Part shown: positions 42,649-52,057 of the stretch, piece by piece
How the letters are laid out: each line of letters starts with the position of its first letter
How positions within the stretch are numbered: position 1 is the stretch's first letter
Notes under the pieces: generated by a model
What the model was told of the DNA's origin: nothing
Databases searched by the model: none
The model's input: only the letters and a program-made list of their open reading frames with translations
Assembly (NCBI GenBank): GCA_910575555.1
Contig: CAJTFX010000003.1
Span: 1-64,000 of the forward strand
DNA: 64,000 bases
Source of the DNA: Lachnospiraceae bacterium
GTDB lineage: Bacteria > Bacillota > Clostridia > Lachnospirales > Lachnospiraceae
Reading direction: 5' to 3'
Made by a program: the position numbers and the translations under genes

Positions 42649-44004
42649 ATGCAGATTATCATTGTGGGTTGTGGAAATGTTGGCACAACCTTGACAGAAC
42701 AGTTAAGCAAGGAAGGACATAACATTACGGTAATAGACAGAGATCCGAAGAAAGCGGAGGCTGTGGCGAACCGGTTTGACGTGATGGGAATTGTAGGCAA
42801 CGGGGCAAGCTTTGCCGTACAGAATGAAGCAGGCATTGAAGAGGCGGATTTGATGATAGCGGTAACCACCTCAGACGAGCTGAATCTGCTCTGCTGCCTG
42901 ATTGCCAGAAAAGCAGGAGGCTGCAACACAGTTGCCCGGGTGCGCAATCCCATTTACAACCGGGAAATTACATATATCAAAGAGGAACTGGGCCTGTCTA
43001 TGGTCATCAATCCGGAGTATGCGGCTGCCAGTGAAATTGCCCGGCTGCTGAAATTCCCTTCTGCCATTAAGGTGGACAGTTTTGCCAAAGGAAGAGTGGA
43101 GCTGTTAAAATGCAGGCTGGGAGAAGGGTCAGTGCTGGATGGAAAGCCGTTGACTTATATTTCCGGCGGCCTGCACTGCGATGTGCTGATTTGCGCAGTG
43201 GAACGGGGAGAAGAAGTTTTTATTCCTTCCGGTAATTTCCGGCTGCAGGAAAAGGACGTGATTTCCATTGTCGCTTCTTCCAGGAAAGCCAATGAATTTT
43301 TCCGGAAAATCGGAATGACCACCAACCGGATTAAAAACTGTATGATTATCGGCGGCGGCGAGACCACTTACTATCTGGCAAAGCAGCTTCTGCCCATGGG
43401 AATTGAGATTAAAATTATCGAACAGAATAAGGAACGGTGCAATGAGCTGAGCGAGCTTCTGCCCCAGGCCATGATTATTTACGGAGACGGGACAGAGCGC
43501 AATCTGCTGTATGAGGAAGGGATGCCAAAGGCCCATTCTTTTGTGGCCTGGACCAATCTGGATGAAGAAAATATTATGCTGAGCCTGTTTGCCAAAAGTG
43601 TGTCAAAGGCTAAAACCATTACCAAAGTGCACAGAATTGCCTATGATGAGATTATCGACAGCATGGATTTGGGAAGCGTGCTGTATCCGAAGCATATTAC
43701 GGCGGAATACATTATTCAGTATGTGCGCGCCATGCAGAACTCCATCGGCAGCAACATAGAGACGTTGTACCAGTTAATTGAGGACAAAGTAGAGGCGCTG
43801 GAATTCAGGGTGCAGGAGAAATCTGCCCTGGTGGGAATTCCGCTGATGGAATTGAAGCTTAAGGAGAATCTGCTGATTGCCTGCATCAACCGGAAGGGCA
43901 CGATTATCACTCCGGGAGGGCAGGATACCATTGAACTGGGGGACACCGTAGTAGTAGTGACAACAAATCAGGGCTTCCATGACCTGAAGGATATCTTGAA
44001 ATAA
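42649..44004 (+). CDS. trkA: Trk potassium transporter peripheral subunit
   Basis: The 451-residue protein has two tandem RCK modules. The first starts with the NAD(H)-binding loop IIVGCGNVGTTL (about 3-14) and the second with MIIGGGETTYYLAKQLLPMG (about 232-251); each is followed by a TrkA_C domain. It binds nucleotides and gates the TrkH channel at the inner face of the membrane. It precedes trkH by 17 bases. GGAGGAG lies before the ATG. Confidence 0.94.
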   Translation: MQIIIVGCGNVGTTLTEQLSKEGHNITVIDRDPKKAEAVANRFDVMGIVGNGASFAVQNEAGIEEADLMIAVTTSDELNLLCCLIARKAGGCNTVARVRNPIYNREITYIKEELGLSMVINPEYAAASEIARLLKFPSAIKVDSFAKGRVELLKCRLGEGSVLDGKPLTYISGGLHCDVLICAVERGEEVFIPSGNFRLQEKDVISIVASSRKANEFFRKIGMTTNRIKNCMIIGGGETTYYLAKQLLPMGIEIKIIEQNKERCNELSELLPQAMIIYGDGTERNLLYEEGMPKAHSFVAWTNLDEENIMLSLFAKSVSKAKTITKVHRIAYDEIIDSMDLGSVLYPKHITAEYIIQYVRAMQNSIGSNIETLYQLIEDKVEALEFRVQEKSALVGIPLMELKLKENLLIACINRKGTIITPGGQDTIELGDTVVVVTTNQGFHDLKDILK

Positions 44005-44021
44005 GCGGAGGAAACAGACCA

Positions 44022-45461
44022 ATGAATTATTCAATTATCCGATATCTTCTTTGCCGGGTGCTGGAATTTCAGGCGATGTTTCTGGCCCTTCCCTGTATCG
44101 CTGCGCTGATTTACCGGGAACGGGCGGGCTGGGCTTATGCGGCAGTCCTGGCAGGATGTCTTTTGGTGGGAACCCTGGGAAAAATGAAAAAACCCGGGAG
44201 CAATGTGTTTTATGCAAGAGAAGGATTTGCAGCGGTGTCGTTAAGCTGGATTGTGTTAAGCGTGACAGGGGCGCTGCCCTTGTATTTGTCCGGGGAATTT
44301 TCCAGTTATACCGACGCGCTGTTTGAGACAATTTCCGGACTGACTACCACCGGGGCAAGTATTCTGGGAGATGTGGAGGCATTGTCCCAATGCAATCTGT
44401 TCTGGCGCAGCTTTACCCATTGGATTGGCGGAATGGGGGTGCTGGTGCTGATTATGGCGGTTCTGCCTTTGGCCGGCGGCTACAATATGCACCTGATGCG
44501 GGCGGAAAGCCCGGGGCCTACCGTTGGAAAACTGGTTCCCAGAGTGAAAAATACAGCCAGAAATTTGTATAAAATGTACATAGTCCTGACGATTATTGAG
44601 ATTATTCTGCTGCTGATTACAGGAATGTCTGTGTTTGAATCCATGACGCTGTCCTTTGGTACGGCAGGTACGGGAGGATTCGGGGTATTAAATGACAGTA
44701 TCGGCAGTTACCGCATGATTTCCCAGGCAATCATTACCATTTTCATGATATTGTTCGGGATTAACTTTAACGCTTATTATCTGCTCTGGCAGAAAAAATA
44801 TCTGCAGGCGCTGCACCATGAAGAAATGCGGTATTATCTGGGGATTATCCTGGGAGCAGTTCTTCTGATTACGATTAATATCCGGGGTAGTTTTCAGTCG
44901 GTACTGGACGCTTTTCACCATGCAGCTTTTCAGGTGGCTTCCATTATCACCACCACGGGATATTCCACGGCGGATTTTAACCAGTGGCCGGAATTTTCAA
45001 AATTTGTTCTGGTGCTTTTGATGTTTATCGGGGCGTGCGCCGGCAGCACCGGAGGCGGCATCAAGGTTTCCCGTGTAGTCATTATGCTGAAACTGGTAAA
45101 AAATGAATTATCCTATCTGATTCATCCCAAACGGGTGCGTCAGATCCATTTTGAAAAACATGTGGTAAATAAAGACGTGCTGCGGTCTATCTCCGTATTT
45201 TTTATTGCATACGCTATTATCTACGGGCTGTCGGTGCTGCTGATTTCTCTGGATGAACTGGATTTCACCACGAATTTTACGGCGGTGGCGGCAACCTTGA
45301 ACAATATCGGGCCGGGGCTTGGGCAGGTGGGGCCTGCGGAAAACTTTTCCGTGTATTCTCAGCCTGCCAAGTATGTATTGATGTTTGATATGTTGGCAGG
45401 GCGGCTGGAGCTGTTTCCCATGCTGCTGCTGTTTGCGCCCTCGACCTGGAAACGGAGATAA
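44022..45461 (+). CDS. trkH: Trk potassium uptake channel subunit
   Basis: The 479-residue membrane protein has the four selectivity-filter loops of the SKT superfamily, seen around [36 protein letters not shown] and [34 protein letters not shown] segment is typical of TrkH. It imports K+ with TrkA. The final residues (APSTWKRR) are usual for the family. Confidence 0.94.
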   Translation: MNYSIIRYLLCRVLEFQAMFLALPCIAALIYRERAGWAYAAVLAGCLLVGTLGKMKKPGSNVFYAREGFAAVSLSWIVLSVTGALPLYLSGEFSSYTDALFETISGLTTTGASILGDVEALSQCNLFWRSFTHWIGGMGVLVLIMAVLPLAGGYNMHLMRAESPGPTVGKLVPRVKNTARNLYKMYIVLTIIEIILLLITGMSVFESMTLSFGTAGTGGFGVLNDSIGSYRMISQAIITIFMILFGINFNAYYLLWQKKYLQALHHEEMRYYLGIILGAVLLITINIRGSFQSVLDAFHHAAFQVASIITTTGYSTADFNQWPEFSKFVLVLLMFIGACAGSTGGGIKVSRVVIMLKLVKNELSYLIHPKRVRQIHFEKHVVNKDVLRSISVFFIAYAIIYGLSVLLISLDELDFTTNFTAVAATLNNIGPGLGQVGPAENFSVYSQPAKYVLMFDMLAGRLELFPMLLLFAPSTWKRR

Positions 45462-45489
45462 GCCCAGACTGAGAAAGGACGGAGAAGCA

Positions 45490-45720
45490 TTGCGTCAGAT
45501 GGAATTTAAAATGGAGCGGACGGGCCTGCTGAAAGAGGGGGATGTGCTTCCGGTCAGCGAGGGGAAGCTGCCCACTTCCTATTATTATACGTTGGGAAAG
45601 GCTTATGCCATGTCCGCTAATTACGGATTCAGTGAACGGCTGAAATCCACAGAGGGAAAAGTGGTAAAAGTTCACGAGACTCCGAAAGGTTTTTTTGTAA
45701 CAGTGGAATTTGATGAATGA
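45490..45720 (+). CDS. Conserved small protein of unknown function (76 aa)
   Basis: The frame LRQMEFKMERTGLL ... EGKVVKVHETPKGFFVTVEFDE is beta-rich. It has a plausible TTG start at 45490 with GGAG five bases upstream; ATG 45499 is an alternative but has no well-placed ribosome site. It lies between trkH and the hydrogenase-linked regulator, with short gaps on both sides (28 and 27 bases). I recall similar proteins in other Lachnospiraceae but know no function. The context suggests co-transcription with the hydF cluster. Confidence 0.65.
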   Translation: MRQMEFKMERTGLLKEGDVLPVSEGKLPTSYYYTLGKAYAMSANYGFSERLKSTEGKVVKVHETPKGFFVTVEFDE

Positions 45721-45747
45721 CGGGAAGGATTTTCTGAGGAAGGGCAT

Positions 45748-45993
45748 ATGGATGACAGAGTAGCCATTATCGGCATTATTGTGGAAGAAGCGGCTTCCAT
45801 TGAAGAACTAAATCAGATTCTCCATGCGTATGGGGAATATATCATCGGCAGAATGGGAATTCCCTATCCGAAAAAGGGAATTAATATTATCAGCATCGCA
45901 GTGGACGCGCCCCAGAATGTCATCAGTGCGTTATCGGGAAAACTGGGAAAATTACAGGGGGTCAGCAGTAAAACTGCCTATTCCAAAGTATAG
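45748..45993 (+). CDS. TM1266-family iron-only hydrogenase system putative regulator
   Basis: The 81-residue ACT-like fold protein (DRVAIIGIIVEEAASIEELNQILHAYGEYIIGRMGIPY ... GVSSKTAYSKV) matches the TM1266 family found next to [FeFe]-hydrogenase maturation genes and named a putative hydrogenase system regulator. Related folds (NikR C-terminal/ACT) bind small ligands. It lies directly upstream of hydF. GAGGAAGG precedes the ATG. Confidence 0.88.
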   Translation: MDDRVAIIGIIVEEAASIEELNQILHAYGEYIIGRMGIPYPKKGINIISIAVDAPQNVISALSGKLGKLQGVSSKTAYSKV

Positions 45994-46058
45994 CTTAGAG
46001 GTGGGATGCAGCAGCGTCTCATTCCGCCGGGAAGCAGACAGAACAGGAGGAACAGACC

Positions 46059-47288
46059 ATGAGTTTCAATCACACGCCAGGAGCAGAACGTGTTCACATT
46101 GGATTTTTCGGAAGAAGAAATGCCGGGAAATCCAGTGTGGTAAATGCGGTGACAGGGCAGGAGCTTTCGGTAGTGTCAGAGGTGAAAGGAACCACCACCG
46201 ACCCGGTGCAGAAAGCCATGGAGCTTCTGCCCCTGGGGCCGGTGGTGGTGATAGACACGCCGGGAATAGATGACGAAGGCGCGTTGGGAGAGCTGCGGGT
46301 CAGAAAGACCCGGCAGATTCTCAACAAAACAGATGCTGCGGTTCTGGTTGTGGATGGAACCGGCGAACCGGCAGAGGCAGATCGGGAACTGATAAGATTA
46401 TTTCAGGAGAAACAGATTCCGTTTCTTGTTGCAGTGAACAAAGCGGATGCGGCAAAAGAGGAGATACTGGAAGAAAAATTTGGGGAATATGAAAACCGTC
46501 TCATTGTAAGCGGCAAAACAGGGTTTCAAATTCAGGAATTGAAAGAAAAAATTGCAAATCTCGCAGCGGTTCAGCCGTCTCAGCGCAGAATTGCGGGAGA
46601 TTTGCTTAAACCCGGGGATACGGCGGTACTGGTGGTTCCCATCGATCAGGCGGCGCCTAAGGGCAGGCTGATCCTGCCTCAGCAGCAGACGATACGGGAT
46701 ATCCTGGAAGCGGACGCTGCCGCCCTTGTGGTAAAAGAAAACGGCTTGAAGGAGGCGTTAAAAAGTCTTGGGAAGAAGCCGGCTCTGGTGATTACAGACA
46801 GCCAGGTATTCGGAACAGTCAGTGCAGATACGCCGAAAGATATTCCGCTGACTTCTTTTTCTATTCTATTTGCCCGGTATAAAGGAAATCTGCAGACGGT
46901 TGTAAGAGGCGCGGCAGCCATAAAATCTCTGCAGCAGGGGGATCGGGTGCTGATTTCCGAAGGGTGCACCCATCATCGCCAGTGTGAGGATATCGGCTCC
47001 GTGAAATTGCCCCGGTGGCTGAAAGAATATACTAAAAAAGAACTTTCCATTGAACTGACCTCCGGCACGGAATTTCCGGAGGATTTATCTCCGTATCGGC
47101 TGATTATTCACTGCGGCGGCTGTATGCTGAATGAACGTGAGATGAAATACCGGCTGAAATGCGCCGAGGATCAGGGGATTCCCATGACCAATTACGGGAT
47201 AGCAATTGCCTGTATGCAGGGAATTCTAAGGCGGAGTGTGGAATTGTTTCCGCAGGTTCTGGCTGAATTGCAGCAGGAGGAAGTCTGA
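46059..47288 (+). CDS. hydF: [FeFe]-hydrogenase H-cluster maturation GTPase
   Basis: The 409-residue protein has an N-terminal GTPase domain (GFFGRRNAGKSSVVNA P-loop, DTPGIDDEG, NKAD), a dimerisation domain and a C-terminal cluster domain. The cluster ligands are in EGCTHHRQCEDIG (about 305-317) and HCGGCMLN (about 349-356). HydF is the scaffold on which HydE and HydG products build the di-iron subcluster before transfer to the hydrogenase. hydE and hydG are not in this window. Its stop overlaps the next start (TGATG). Confidence 0.95.
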   Translation: MSFNHTPGAERVHIGFFGRRNAGKSSVVNAVTGQELSVVSEVKGTTTDPVQKAMELLPLGPVVVIDTPGIDDEGALGELRVRKTRQILNKTDAAVLVVDGTGEPAEADRELIRLFQEKQIPFLVAVNKADAAKEEILEEKFGEYENRLIVSGKTGFQIQELKEKIANLAAVQPSQRRIAGDLLKPGDTAVLVVPIDQAAPKGRLILPQQQTIRDILEADAAALVVKENGLKEALKSLGKKPALVITDSQVFGTVSADTPKDIPLTSFSILFARYKGNLQTVVRGAAAIKSLQQGDRVLISEGCTHHRQCEDIGSVKLPRWLKEYTKKELSIELTSGTEFPEDLSPYRLIIHCGGCMLNEREMKYRLKCAEDQGIPMTNYGIAIACMQGILRRSVELFPQVLAELQQEEV

Positions 47289-48388
47289 TGCCGCCAAAAG
47301 ACAGAAACCATATTAAAACAATGATTCTGCACCGGTTTTTTGCTAAAATGCTGCAGGCGTCTGCAGGGTGCATGGCCTTTCTTGTGGTCTGCCTGTTTCT
47401 GGGAAAGAACATTCTGGGTTCCCGCACCTGGTACGGCACAGAAGGGATTTATCCGCTGATTCACTGGATTTCTGATAACCAGGGCCTCTTTGTGTTGCTG
47501 TCATTTTTGACAGGGGTGCTGGGAATCGGAATTTTTTACTGGGTGAGGCTTTTGAATTATTTCCAGGAAGTGCTAGAGGCCATGGAACGGCTGAACGGGG
47601 AAACGGGTTTCATTCAGCTTCGGCCGGAGCTTCGGGAAGTGGAGCAGTATATGAATGAAATTCAGATGCAGAACCGGCAGAATGAACAGAGAGCCAGGGA
47701 AGCGGAACAGCGCAAAAGCGATTTGATTGTGTATCTGGCCCATGATTTAAAGACGCCGCTGACCTCGGTAATCGGTTACCTGACTTTATTGAGGGATGAA
47801 AGGCAGATTTCACCGGAGCTGCAGGAAAAGTATCTGGCGGTTTCCCTGAAAAAAGCGGAGCGTCTGGAAGAATTGATTAATGAATTTTTTGAGATTACCA
47901 GGTTTAATCTGACCCATTTAGAACTGGAGCAGTCCGTGGTTTCTCTGGATATCATGTTAGAACAGACGGCGTATGAGTTTCAGCCTGTTTTTGCAGAAAA
48001 ACATCTGACCTGTGAGCTGAAGCCGGAATCCGGGCAGCTGAAAATCACCTGCGATCCGGAAAAACTGCAGCGTGTCTTTGACAATCTTCTGCGGAATGCC
48101 GCGCTTTACAGTTATGAAAACAGTGTTATTACAATTCGGACAAGGCTTGAAGACGCCAATGTCTGCATTCAGGTGGAAAATCAGGGCGCTGTGATACCCA
48201 GGGAAAAACTGGAGCGTATTTTTGAGCAGTTTTTCCGGTTAGACAGCGCAAGACAGAGCAGAAACGGCGGGGCCGGATTGGGGCTTGCCATTGCCAGGGA
48301 AATTGTGCGGCTGCATGGGGGAAGCATTCAGGCCGAGAGCAGTCAGGAGAGAACTGTGTTTACGGTGCGGCTGCCTGTTGGTGTTTGA
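47288..48388 (+). CDS. Sensor histidine kinase without adjacent response regulator
   Basis: The 366-residue VanS-like kinase has two N-terminal membrane segments (about 25-45 and 70-90) with a short loop between them. A coiled linker, an H-box (LIVYLAHDLKTPLTSVIGYL) and a HATPase domain (LLRNAALYSYENS, GGAGLGLAIAREIV) follow. It overlaps hydF by one base and is probably translated with it. No response regulator is next to it, so the partner and the signal are unknown. Confidence 0.9.
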   Translation: MPPKDRNHIKTMILHRFFAKMLQASAGCMAFLVVCLFLGKNILGSRTWYGTEGIYPLIHWISDNQGLFVLLSFLTGVLGIGIFYWVRLLNYFQEVLEAMERLNGETGFIQLRPELREVEQYMNEIQMQNRQNEQRAREAEQRKSDLIVYLAHDLKTPLTSVIGYLTLLRDERQISPELQEKYLAVSLKKAERLEELINEFFEITRFNLTHLELEQSVVSLDIMLEQTAYEFQPVFAEKHLTCELKPESGQLKITCDPEKLQRVFDNLLRNAALYSYENSVITIRTRLEDANVCIQVENQGAVIPREKLERIFEQFFRLDSARQSRNGGAGLGLAIAREIVRLHGGSIQAESSQERTVFTVRLPVGV

Positions 48389-48507
48389 GCTGGATAAGAA
48401 TAAAAGCTGACTTGAAATATGAAAGATAACAAAAAGGCAAGTGAAATAGTGGAAAAAGCAAAAACTAAAATAAAATTTTAGGAAGTATATCACACTTAAA
48501 AATTTTC

Positions 48508-48536
48508 TTGCAACCAATCCACATATATGCTATATT
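48508..48536 (+). promoter_or_regulatory. Promoter of the antisense RNA
   Basis: TTGCAA (48508-48513) and TATATT (48531-48536) are spaced 17 bases apart, with TGC before the -10 box. Transcription would start near 48543. Confidence 0.65.
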
Positions 48537-48542
48537 AAAGGC

Positions 48543-48640
48543 ATGGAAAAGAGCAGCCGCCCACAAAGTGGTCAGCCTCTCAGATGTGCTATAAGCCTAC
48601 CTGAATCCGGCCAAGAAACAAGGTAGGCTTATTTATTTTC
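48543..48640 (+). ncRNA. Antisense RNA antitoxin of a type I module
   Basis: The predicted transcript of about 98 bases runs from the promoter at 48508-48536 to a terminator with stem ATAAGCCTACC (48591-48601) / GGTAGGCTTAT (48622-48632) and a T-rich tail. It overlaps the last codons of the toxin gene and the expected 3' end of its mRNA. It is the usual arrangement of txpA/RatA-type convergent pairs. Confidence 0.65.
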
Positions 48641-48728
48641 GCTTGTTTGTCCTATCTATATAGGCAAGCAGTGCAATTAGAAAGTTACCGCCTAAAAACA
48701 ACAGGCTCAAAATCTGGTATGTATCCAT
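48633..48728 (-). CDS. Holin-like type I toxin (31 aa)
   Basis: The peptide MDTYQILSLLFLGGNFLIALLAYIDRTNKRK has the pattern of the Hol-Tox family of putative holin-like toxins: a short N-terminus, one hydrophobic helix (about 6-23), then YIDR and a basic tail. A very strong GAGGGGAGG ribosome site precedes it. The same site can pair with an upstream GAGGGAGG complement (48737-48763), hiding it. High expression of such peptides damages the membrane. A promoter (48800-48828) drives it on the minus strand, and the antisense RNA covers its 3' part. It is placed between the kinase and peptidase genes. Confidence 0.78.
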   Translation of the reverse strand: MDTYQILSLLFLGGNFLIALLAYIDRTNKRK

Positions 48729-48736
48729 CTGCACCA

Positions 48737-48763
48737 CCTCCCCTCTTTCTTAAGTGAGGGAGG
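48737..48763 (-). promoter_or_regulatory. Hairpin hiding the toxin ribosome site
   Basis: CCTCCCCTC (48737-48745) pairs with GAGGGAGG (48756-48763) with one bulged base. On the toxin mRNA this encloses the Shine-Dalgarno sequence, a standard control in type I toxins. Confidence 0.65.
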
Positions 48764-48799
48764 CTTGTCCACCTTGCAACACGGTTGCTCTTGCCCAGA

Positions 48800-48828
48800 A
48801 TCATACCATATCCAAGAACAGATTGCAA
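48800..48828 (-). promoter_or_regulatory. Toxin promoter
   Basis: On the minus strand TTGCAA (complement of 48823-48828) and TATGAT (complement of 48800-48805) are spaced 17 bases apart. The transcript would begin near 48793, giving a 65-base leader. Confidence 0.65.
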
Positions 48829-48932
48829 ACTTAAGAATATCTTAAATCTTTTGGGAGAAAAAACGCAAGAACCCATAAACTCTTTTTCTTATAATAAGAG
48901 AAAAGAAAATACAGGAGAGAGAAGGAGAGTTT

Positions 48933-49847
48933 ATGGGACAGAAAGCTTTACAGAGGACAAAAAATTATGACTGGGAATTGCAGGTGATTCCGGGAACCTA
49001 CTATATAGATTTTGATCAGGAGGATGAATGCAGGCCGTTAAGAAGCAGGCAGAGAAAGCCGGCCACAAGGCGCAGGAAGAAAAAGAAAAGCCGCAGAATC
49101 GGAAGAATCCTGGCGGGAGCGGCTGCCGTGTATCTCCTTGCAGTCAGCCTGCCGGCGGCAGGAAGAGCAATATCACAGGGCAGAACAGAATCAGAGAGGT
49201 TTTTGAAACAACTGGAATCGGAGCGTACAGGGGAAGCCTATCCGGAAGAATTGCTGGAGATGCTTGAAAAAAATGAAGAAGCTTACGATTTTGTGACAGG
49301 CTATCCCAACCGCGGGGAGTATATGGGAAAAGAAATTAATCTGACGGCTGAGGATCTGGCAGGCCAGGTTCCTCTGCTGATGCAGTGGGACATGCGTTGG
49401 GGATATGACAGTTACGGGCAGGATATGATTGCTGTAGCAGGCTGCGGCCCCACCTGTATGACAATGGCGTATCTGTATCTCACCGGGGACACTTCTATGA
49501 ATCCCAGGAATATGGCGGAGTATGCTTGTGAGAGCGGTTTTTGTACGCAGGCCGGAACAAGCTGGGAATTCTTTACCGCAGGAACTGCGGGACTGGGCTT
49601 ATCCGGACAGGAGCTGCCGCTGGGGGAAACGCAGATTAAAAATGCTTTGGATCAGGGAAATGTGGTAATTTTAAGTATGCGGCCGGGAGATTTTACCACC
49701 ACCGGGCATTTCATACTGCTGCGGGGGTATGATGAAAAAGGATTTTATGTCAATGATCCCAACAGCAGAAAAAACAGCGGGAAGCAGTGGAGTTATGATC
49801 GAATCAGCGGACAAATCAAGTGTTTATGGAGCATTGGGAAGGAATAA
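48933..49847 (+). CDS. C39-like cysteine peptidase domain protein, membrane anchored
   Basis: The 304-residue protein has a basic N-terminus (RRKKKKSRR), one membrane segment (about 60-80) and an extracellular C39-like peptidase domain. The domain has VPLLMQWDMRWGYDSYG, the catalytic Cys in AGCGPTCMTMAY (near 170), His in GHFILLRGYD (near 264) and NDPNS (near 277). Members of this Peptidase_C39_2 group are common in clostridia; their substrates are unknown and they are not fused to ABC transporters. AGAAGGAGAG lies before the ATG. Confidence 0.88.
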   Translation: MGQKALQRTKNYDWELQVIPGTYYIDFDQEDECRPLRSRQRKPATRRRKKKKSRRIGRILAGAAAVYLLAVSLPAAGRAISQGRTESERFLKQLESERTGEAYPEELLEMLEKNEEAYDFVTGYPNRGEYMGKEINLTAEDLAGQVPLLMQWDMRWGYDSYGQDMIAVAGCGPTCMTMAYLYLTGDTSMNPRNMAEYACESGFCTQAGTSWEFFTAGTAGLGLSGQELPLGETQIKNALDQGNVVILSMRPGDFTTTGHFILLRGYDEKGFYVNDPNSRKNSGKQWSYDRISGQIKCLWSIGKE

Positions 49848-49941
49848 TCAAAATTTACTAATCTGACAAAGAGGAATAACAACAAGGTTTGATTCCTGGA
49901 CAGATAGATGAGCGTTTTGCATTTAGGAGGTAAAAATAACT

Positions 49942-50673
49942 ATGAACGATATAATAAAAGCGCTGCACGACAGAAAATCTGTCCGTGTATTTACAGAGGA
50001 AGAGATTACAGCAAAAGACAGAGAAGCCATTTTAACCGCATCCCTGCAGGCTCCTTCTGCAGGATGCCAGCTGTTATACACCATTCTGGATATTACAGAT
50101 CAGAACAAAAAGGAAAAACTGGCGGAGCTTTGCGATCATCAGCCGTTTATAGCCAAAGGGAAATTAGTGCTGATTTTCTGCGCAGACTGCAAAAAGTGGC
50201 TGTCCTTTTATGAGGAAGCGGGGCTTATGCCCAGAACCCCCGGGCCGGGGGATTTGCTGCTGGCAGTGGAGGACGCCGTAATTGCAGCCCAGAATGCAGT
50301 GACGGCGGCAGAAAGCCTTGGCATCGGCTCCTGCTACATCGGAGATGTGATGGAGCATGCCAAAGAAATGAAAGAGCTTCTGTCGCTGCCGGCCTATGTA
50401 TATCCGGCCTGTATGCTGGTATTCGGGCATCCCACCGGGCAGCAGAAGGAGCGGAAAAAACCAGAGCGGTTTGCACTCTCTGATATTGTCTGCGAGAATG
50501 TGTATCAGGAGAAAACCAGCGCAGATATCCGGTCTATGTTTGAGGGGAAAACCGGGGCGCAGAGCTATGAGGCATGGATGGAGGCCTTTTGGAAACGGAA
50601 ATATGAAAGCGAATTTTCCAACGAGATGAACCGCTCCATGGAAGTGTATCTGAAGGATTTCAGAACAGAATGA
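49942..50673 (+). CDS. Nitroreductase family protein
   Basis: The 243-residue FMN-dependent oxidoreductase has the family opening MNDIIKALHDRKSVRVFTEEEI, the FMN-contact region QAPSAGCQLLYT (about 35-46) and the C-terminal ESLGIGSCYIGDV block (about 118-130). It probably uses NAD(P)H to reduce nitro or quinone compounds. TTAGGAGG precedes the ATG. Confidence 0.92.
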   Translation: MNDIIKALHDRKSVRVFTEEEITAKDREAILTASLQAPSAGCQLLYTILDITDQNKKEKLAELCDHQPFIAKGKLVLIFCADCKKWLSFYEEAGLMPRTPGPGDLLLAVEDAVIAAQNAVTAAESLGIGSCYIGDVMEHAKEMKELLSLPAYVYPACMLVFGHPTGQQKERKKPERFALSDIVCENVYQEKTSADIRSMFEGKTGAQSYEAWMEAFWKRKYESEFSNEMNRSMEVYLKDFRTE

Positions 50674-50731
50674 CCCTGGTTTGAAAATCATTTTTAGGAC
50701 TTGCCCGAAAGAATGAAAGGAGAAACATCCC

Positions 50732-51202
50732 ATGAAAAAATTATTCACCGGATTACTGGCGCTTGCCTGGATGGGAATTATTTTCGCTTTTTCCGCCCAG
50801 AGCGCGGTGGAGTCATCCCAGACCAGCCAGTCTGTATCCTACCAGATTGCAGAATGGCAGAACCGTCTGTTCGGCCTGGAGAAAACGGAAGAAGAATTGC
50901 TGGAGCAGGCAGAAGGGATGCAGCTTGTGATCCGCAAGGGGGCCCATATGAGTGAATATGCGCTGCTGGCAATTCTGCTTGGGCTGCATTTGGGATGCTA
51001 CTCCTTTTCTGATAAGAAAGTTTTGCTGTGGGCCTTTGCAGCGGCAGTTTGCTATGCGGCCACCGACGAGTTTCATCAGTTATTTGTGCCGGGGCGGGCA
51101 GGCAGGATTACGGACGTCTGCATCGACGGTGCGGGATGCCTGGCAGGAGTGATATTTTATTACGCAGTATGGGGAAGAAAGAGAGGAAGGGAAAATTTTT
51201 AA
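50732..51202 (+). CDS. VanZ family membrane protein
   Basis: The 156-residue protein has about four membrane segments and the VanZ core motifs: FAFSAQSA near the N-terminus, RKGAHMSEYALLAILLGLH (about 71-89) and ATDEFHQLFVPGRAGRITDVCIDGAGCLAG (about 110-139). VanZ of Enterococcus contributes to teicoplanin resistance, but most relatives in clostridia have no proven resistance role. AAAGGAG precedes the ATG. Confidence 0.9.
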   Translation: MKKLFTGLLALAWMGIIFAFSAQSAVESSQTSQSVSYQIAEWQNRLFGLEKTEEELLEQAEGMQLVIRKGAHMSEYALLAILLGLHLGCYSFSDKKVLLWAFAAAVCYAATDEFHQLFVPGRAGRITDVCIDGAGCLAGVIFYYAVWGRKRGRENF

Positions 51203-51203
51203 A

Positions 51204-51259
51204 CTGCAGGGAACAATCTATAGTTCTGCATCTATCCAAATATAAAACCTTCGCTGCAG
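51204..51259. repeat. 56-bp remnant of the MITE-like palindromic element
   Basis: It starts and ends with CTGCAG and contains GAACAATCTATAGTT on the left and CCAAATATAAAACCTTCGCTGCAG on the right. These match the ends of the 235-bp element at 62836-63070. The middle is missing. Confidence 0.65.
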
Positions 51260-51390
51260 CGCTATAGAATAGCTTTTTACATTTTTCTTACAATTTTATG
51301 AATACTTTTTCTGAAAATTCCTGTATAATAAAAATAAGGCATTGTTTGCCGCTCTGACAGAGACTCAGGAAGAAAAGGACAGAATCTAAC

Positions 51391-52053
51391 ATGATAAAAA
51401 TTTTAATCGTAGAAGACGATCCCAATATTGCCAAACTGATAGAAGCCACCGTAGCCATTGGCGGTTATGAAGGAATTGTATGCGGCGACGGCGCCGAAGC
51501 TTTTGAGAAGATGGAGCATGGGAATTATGACCTGATCCTGTTGGATGTTATGCTGCCGGGGATGGACGGATTTGAGATTGTGAAGAAACGCACCAACAAA
51601 GAAGCGCCGGTGATTTTTATTACAGCCAAACAGGAATTGACAGACAAAGTGAAGGGTCTCAGGCTTGGGGCGGAGGATTATATCGTGAAGCCCTTTGAGG
51701 CCATGGAGCTTCTTGCCCGGATAGAGGTGATCCTGCGGCGGGTGAAACGGACAGAAAACACGTATTCTTATGGAAACATTACTGTCAATGTGGAGGAGCA
51801 CACCTGTAAATGCGACGGAGAGGATGTGTATCTGACCCCGAAGGAATTTGAAGTACTGGTGTTTTTCATTCAGCACAAGGATGTGGCCATTTCCAGAGAC
51901 CGGCTGTTAGCGGCAGTCTGGGGCTTTGAATATGAGGGAGAGACCAGAACCATTGATATTCACATTCAGCAGCTTCGCAAGAAGCTGAACTTAAAAGATC
52001 GGCTGGTGACGATTCCCAAACTGGGCTATCGCCTGGAAAGCGCGAAGGAGTAG
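51391..52053 (+). CDS. OmpR/PhoB-family response regulator
   Basis: The 220-residue regulator has a receiver domain with acidic pocket EDD (8-10) and phospho-acceptor Asp52 (ILLDVMLPG), Lys in KPFEA, and a winged-helix DNA-binding domain (about 125-218, DVYLTPKEFEVLVFF, ETRTIDIHIQQLRKKL, PKLGYRL). It starts a three-gene set with the kinase at 52058 (gap 4 bases) and the membrane protein at 53466. The target genes cannot be read from the sequence. Confidence 0.95.
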   Translation: MIKILIVEDDPNIAKLIEATVAIGGYEGIVCGDGAEAFEKMEHGNYDLILLDVMLPGMDGFEIVKKRTNKEAPVIFITAKQELTDKVKGLRLGAEDYIVKPFEAMELLARIEVILRRVKRTENTYSYGNITVNVEEHTCKCDGEDVYLTPKEFEVLVFFIQHKDVAISRDRLLAAVWGFEYEGETRTIDIHIQQLRKKLNLKDRLVTIPKLGYRLESAKE

Positions 52054-52057
52054 CAGT

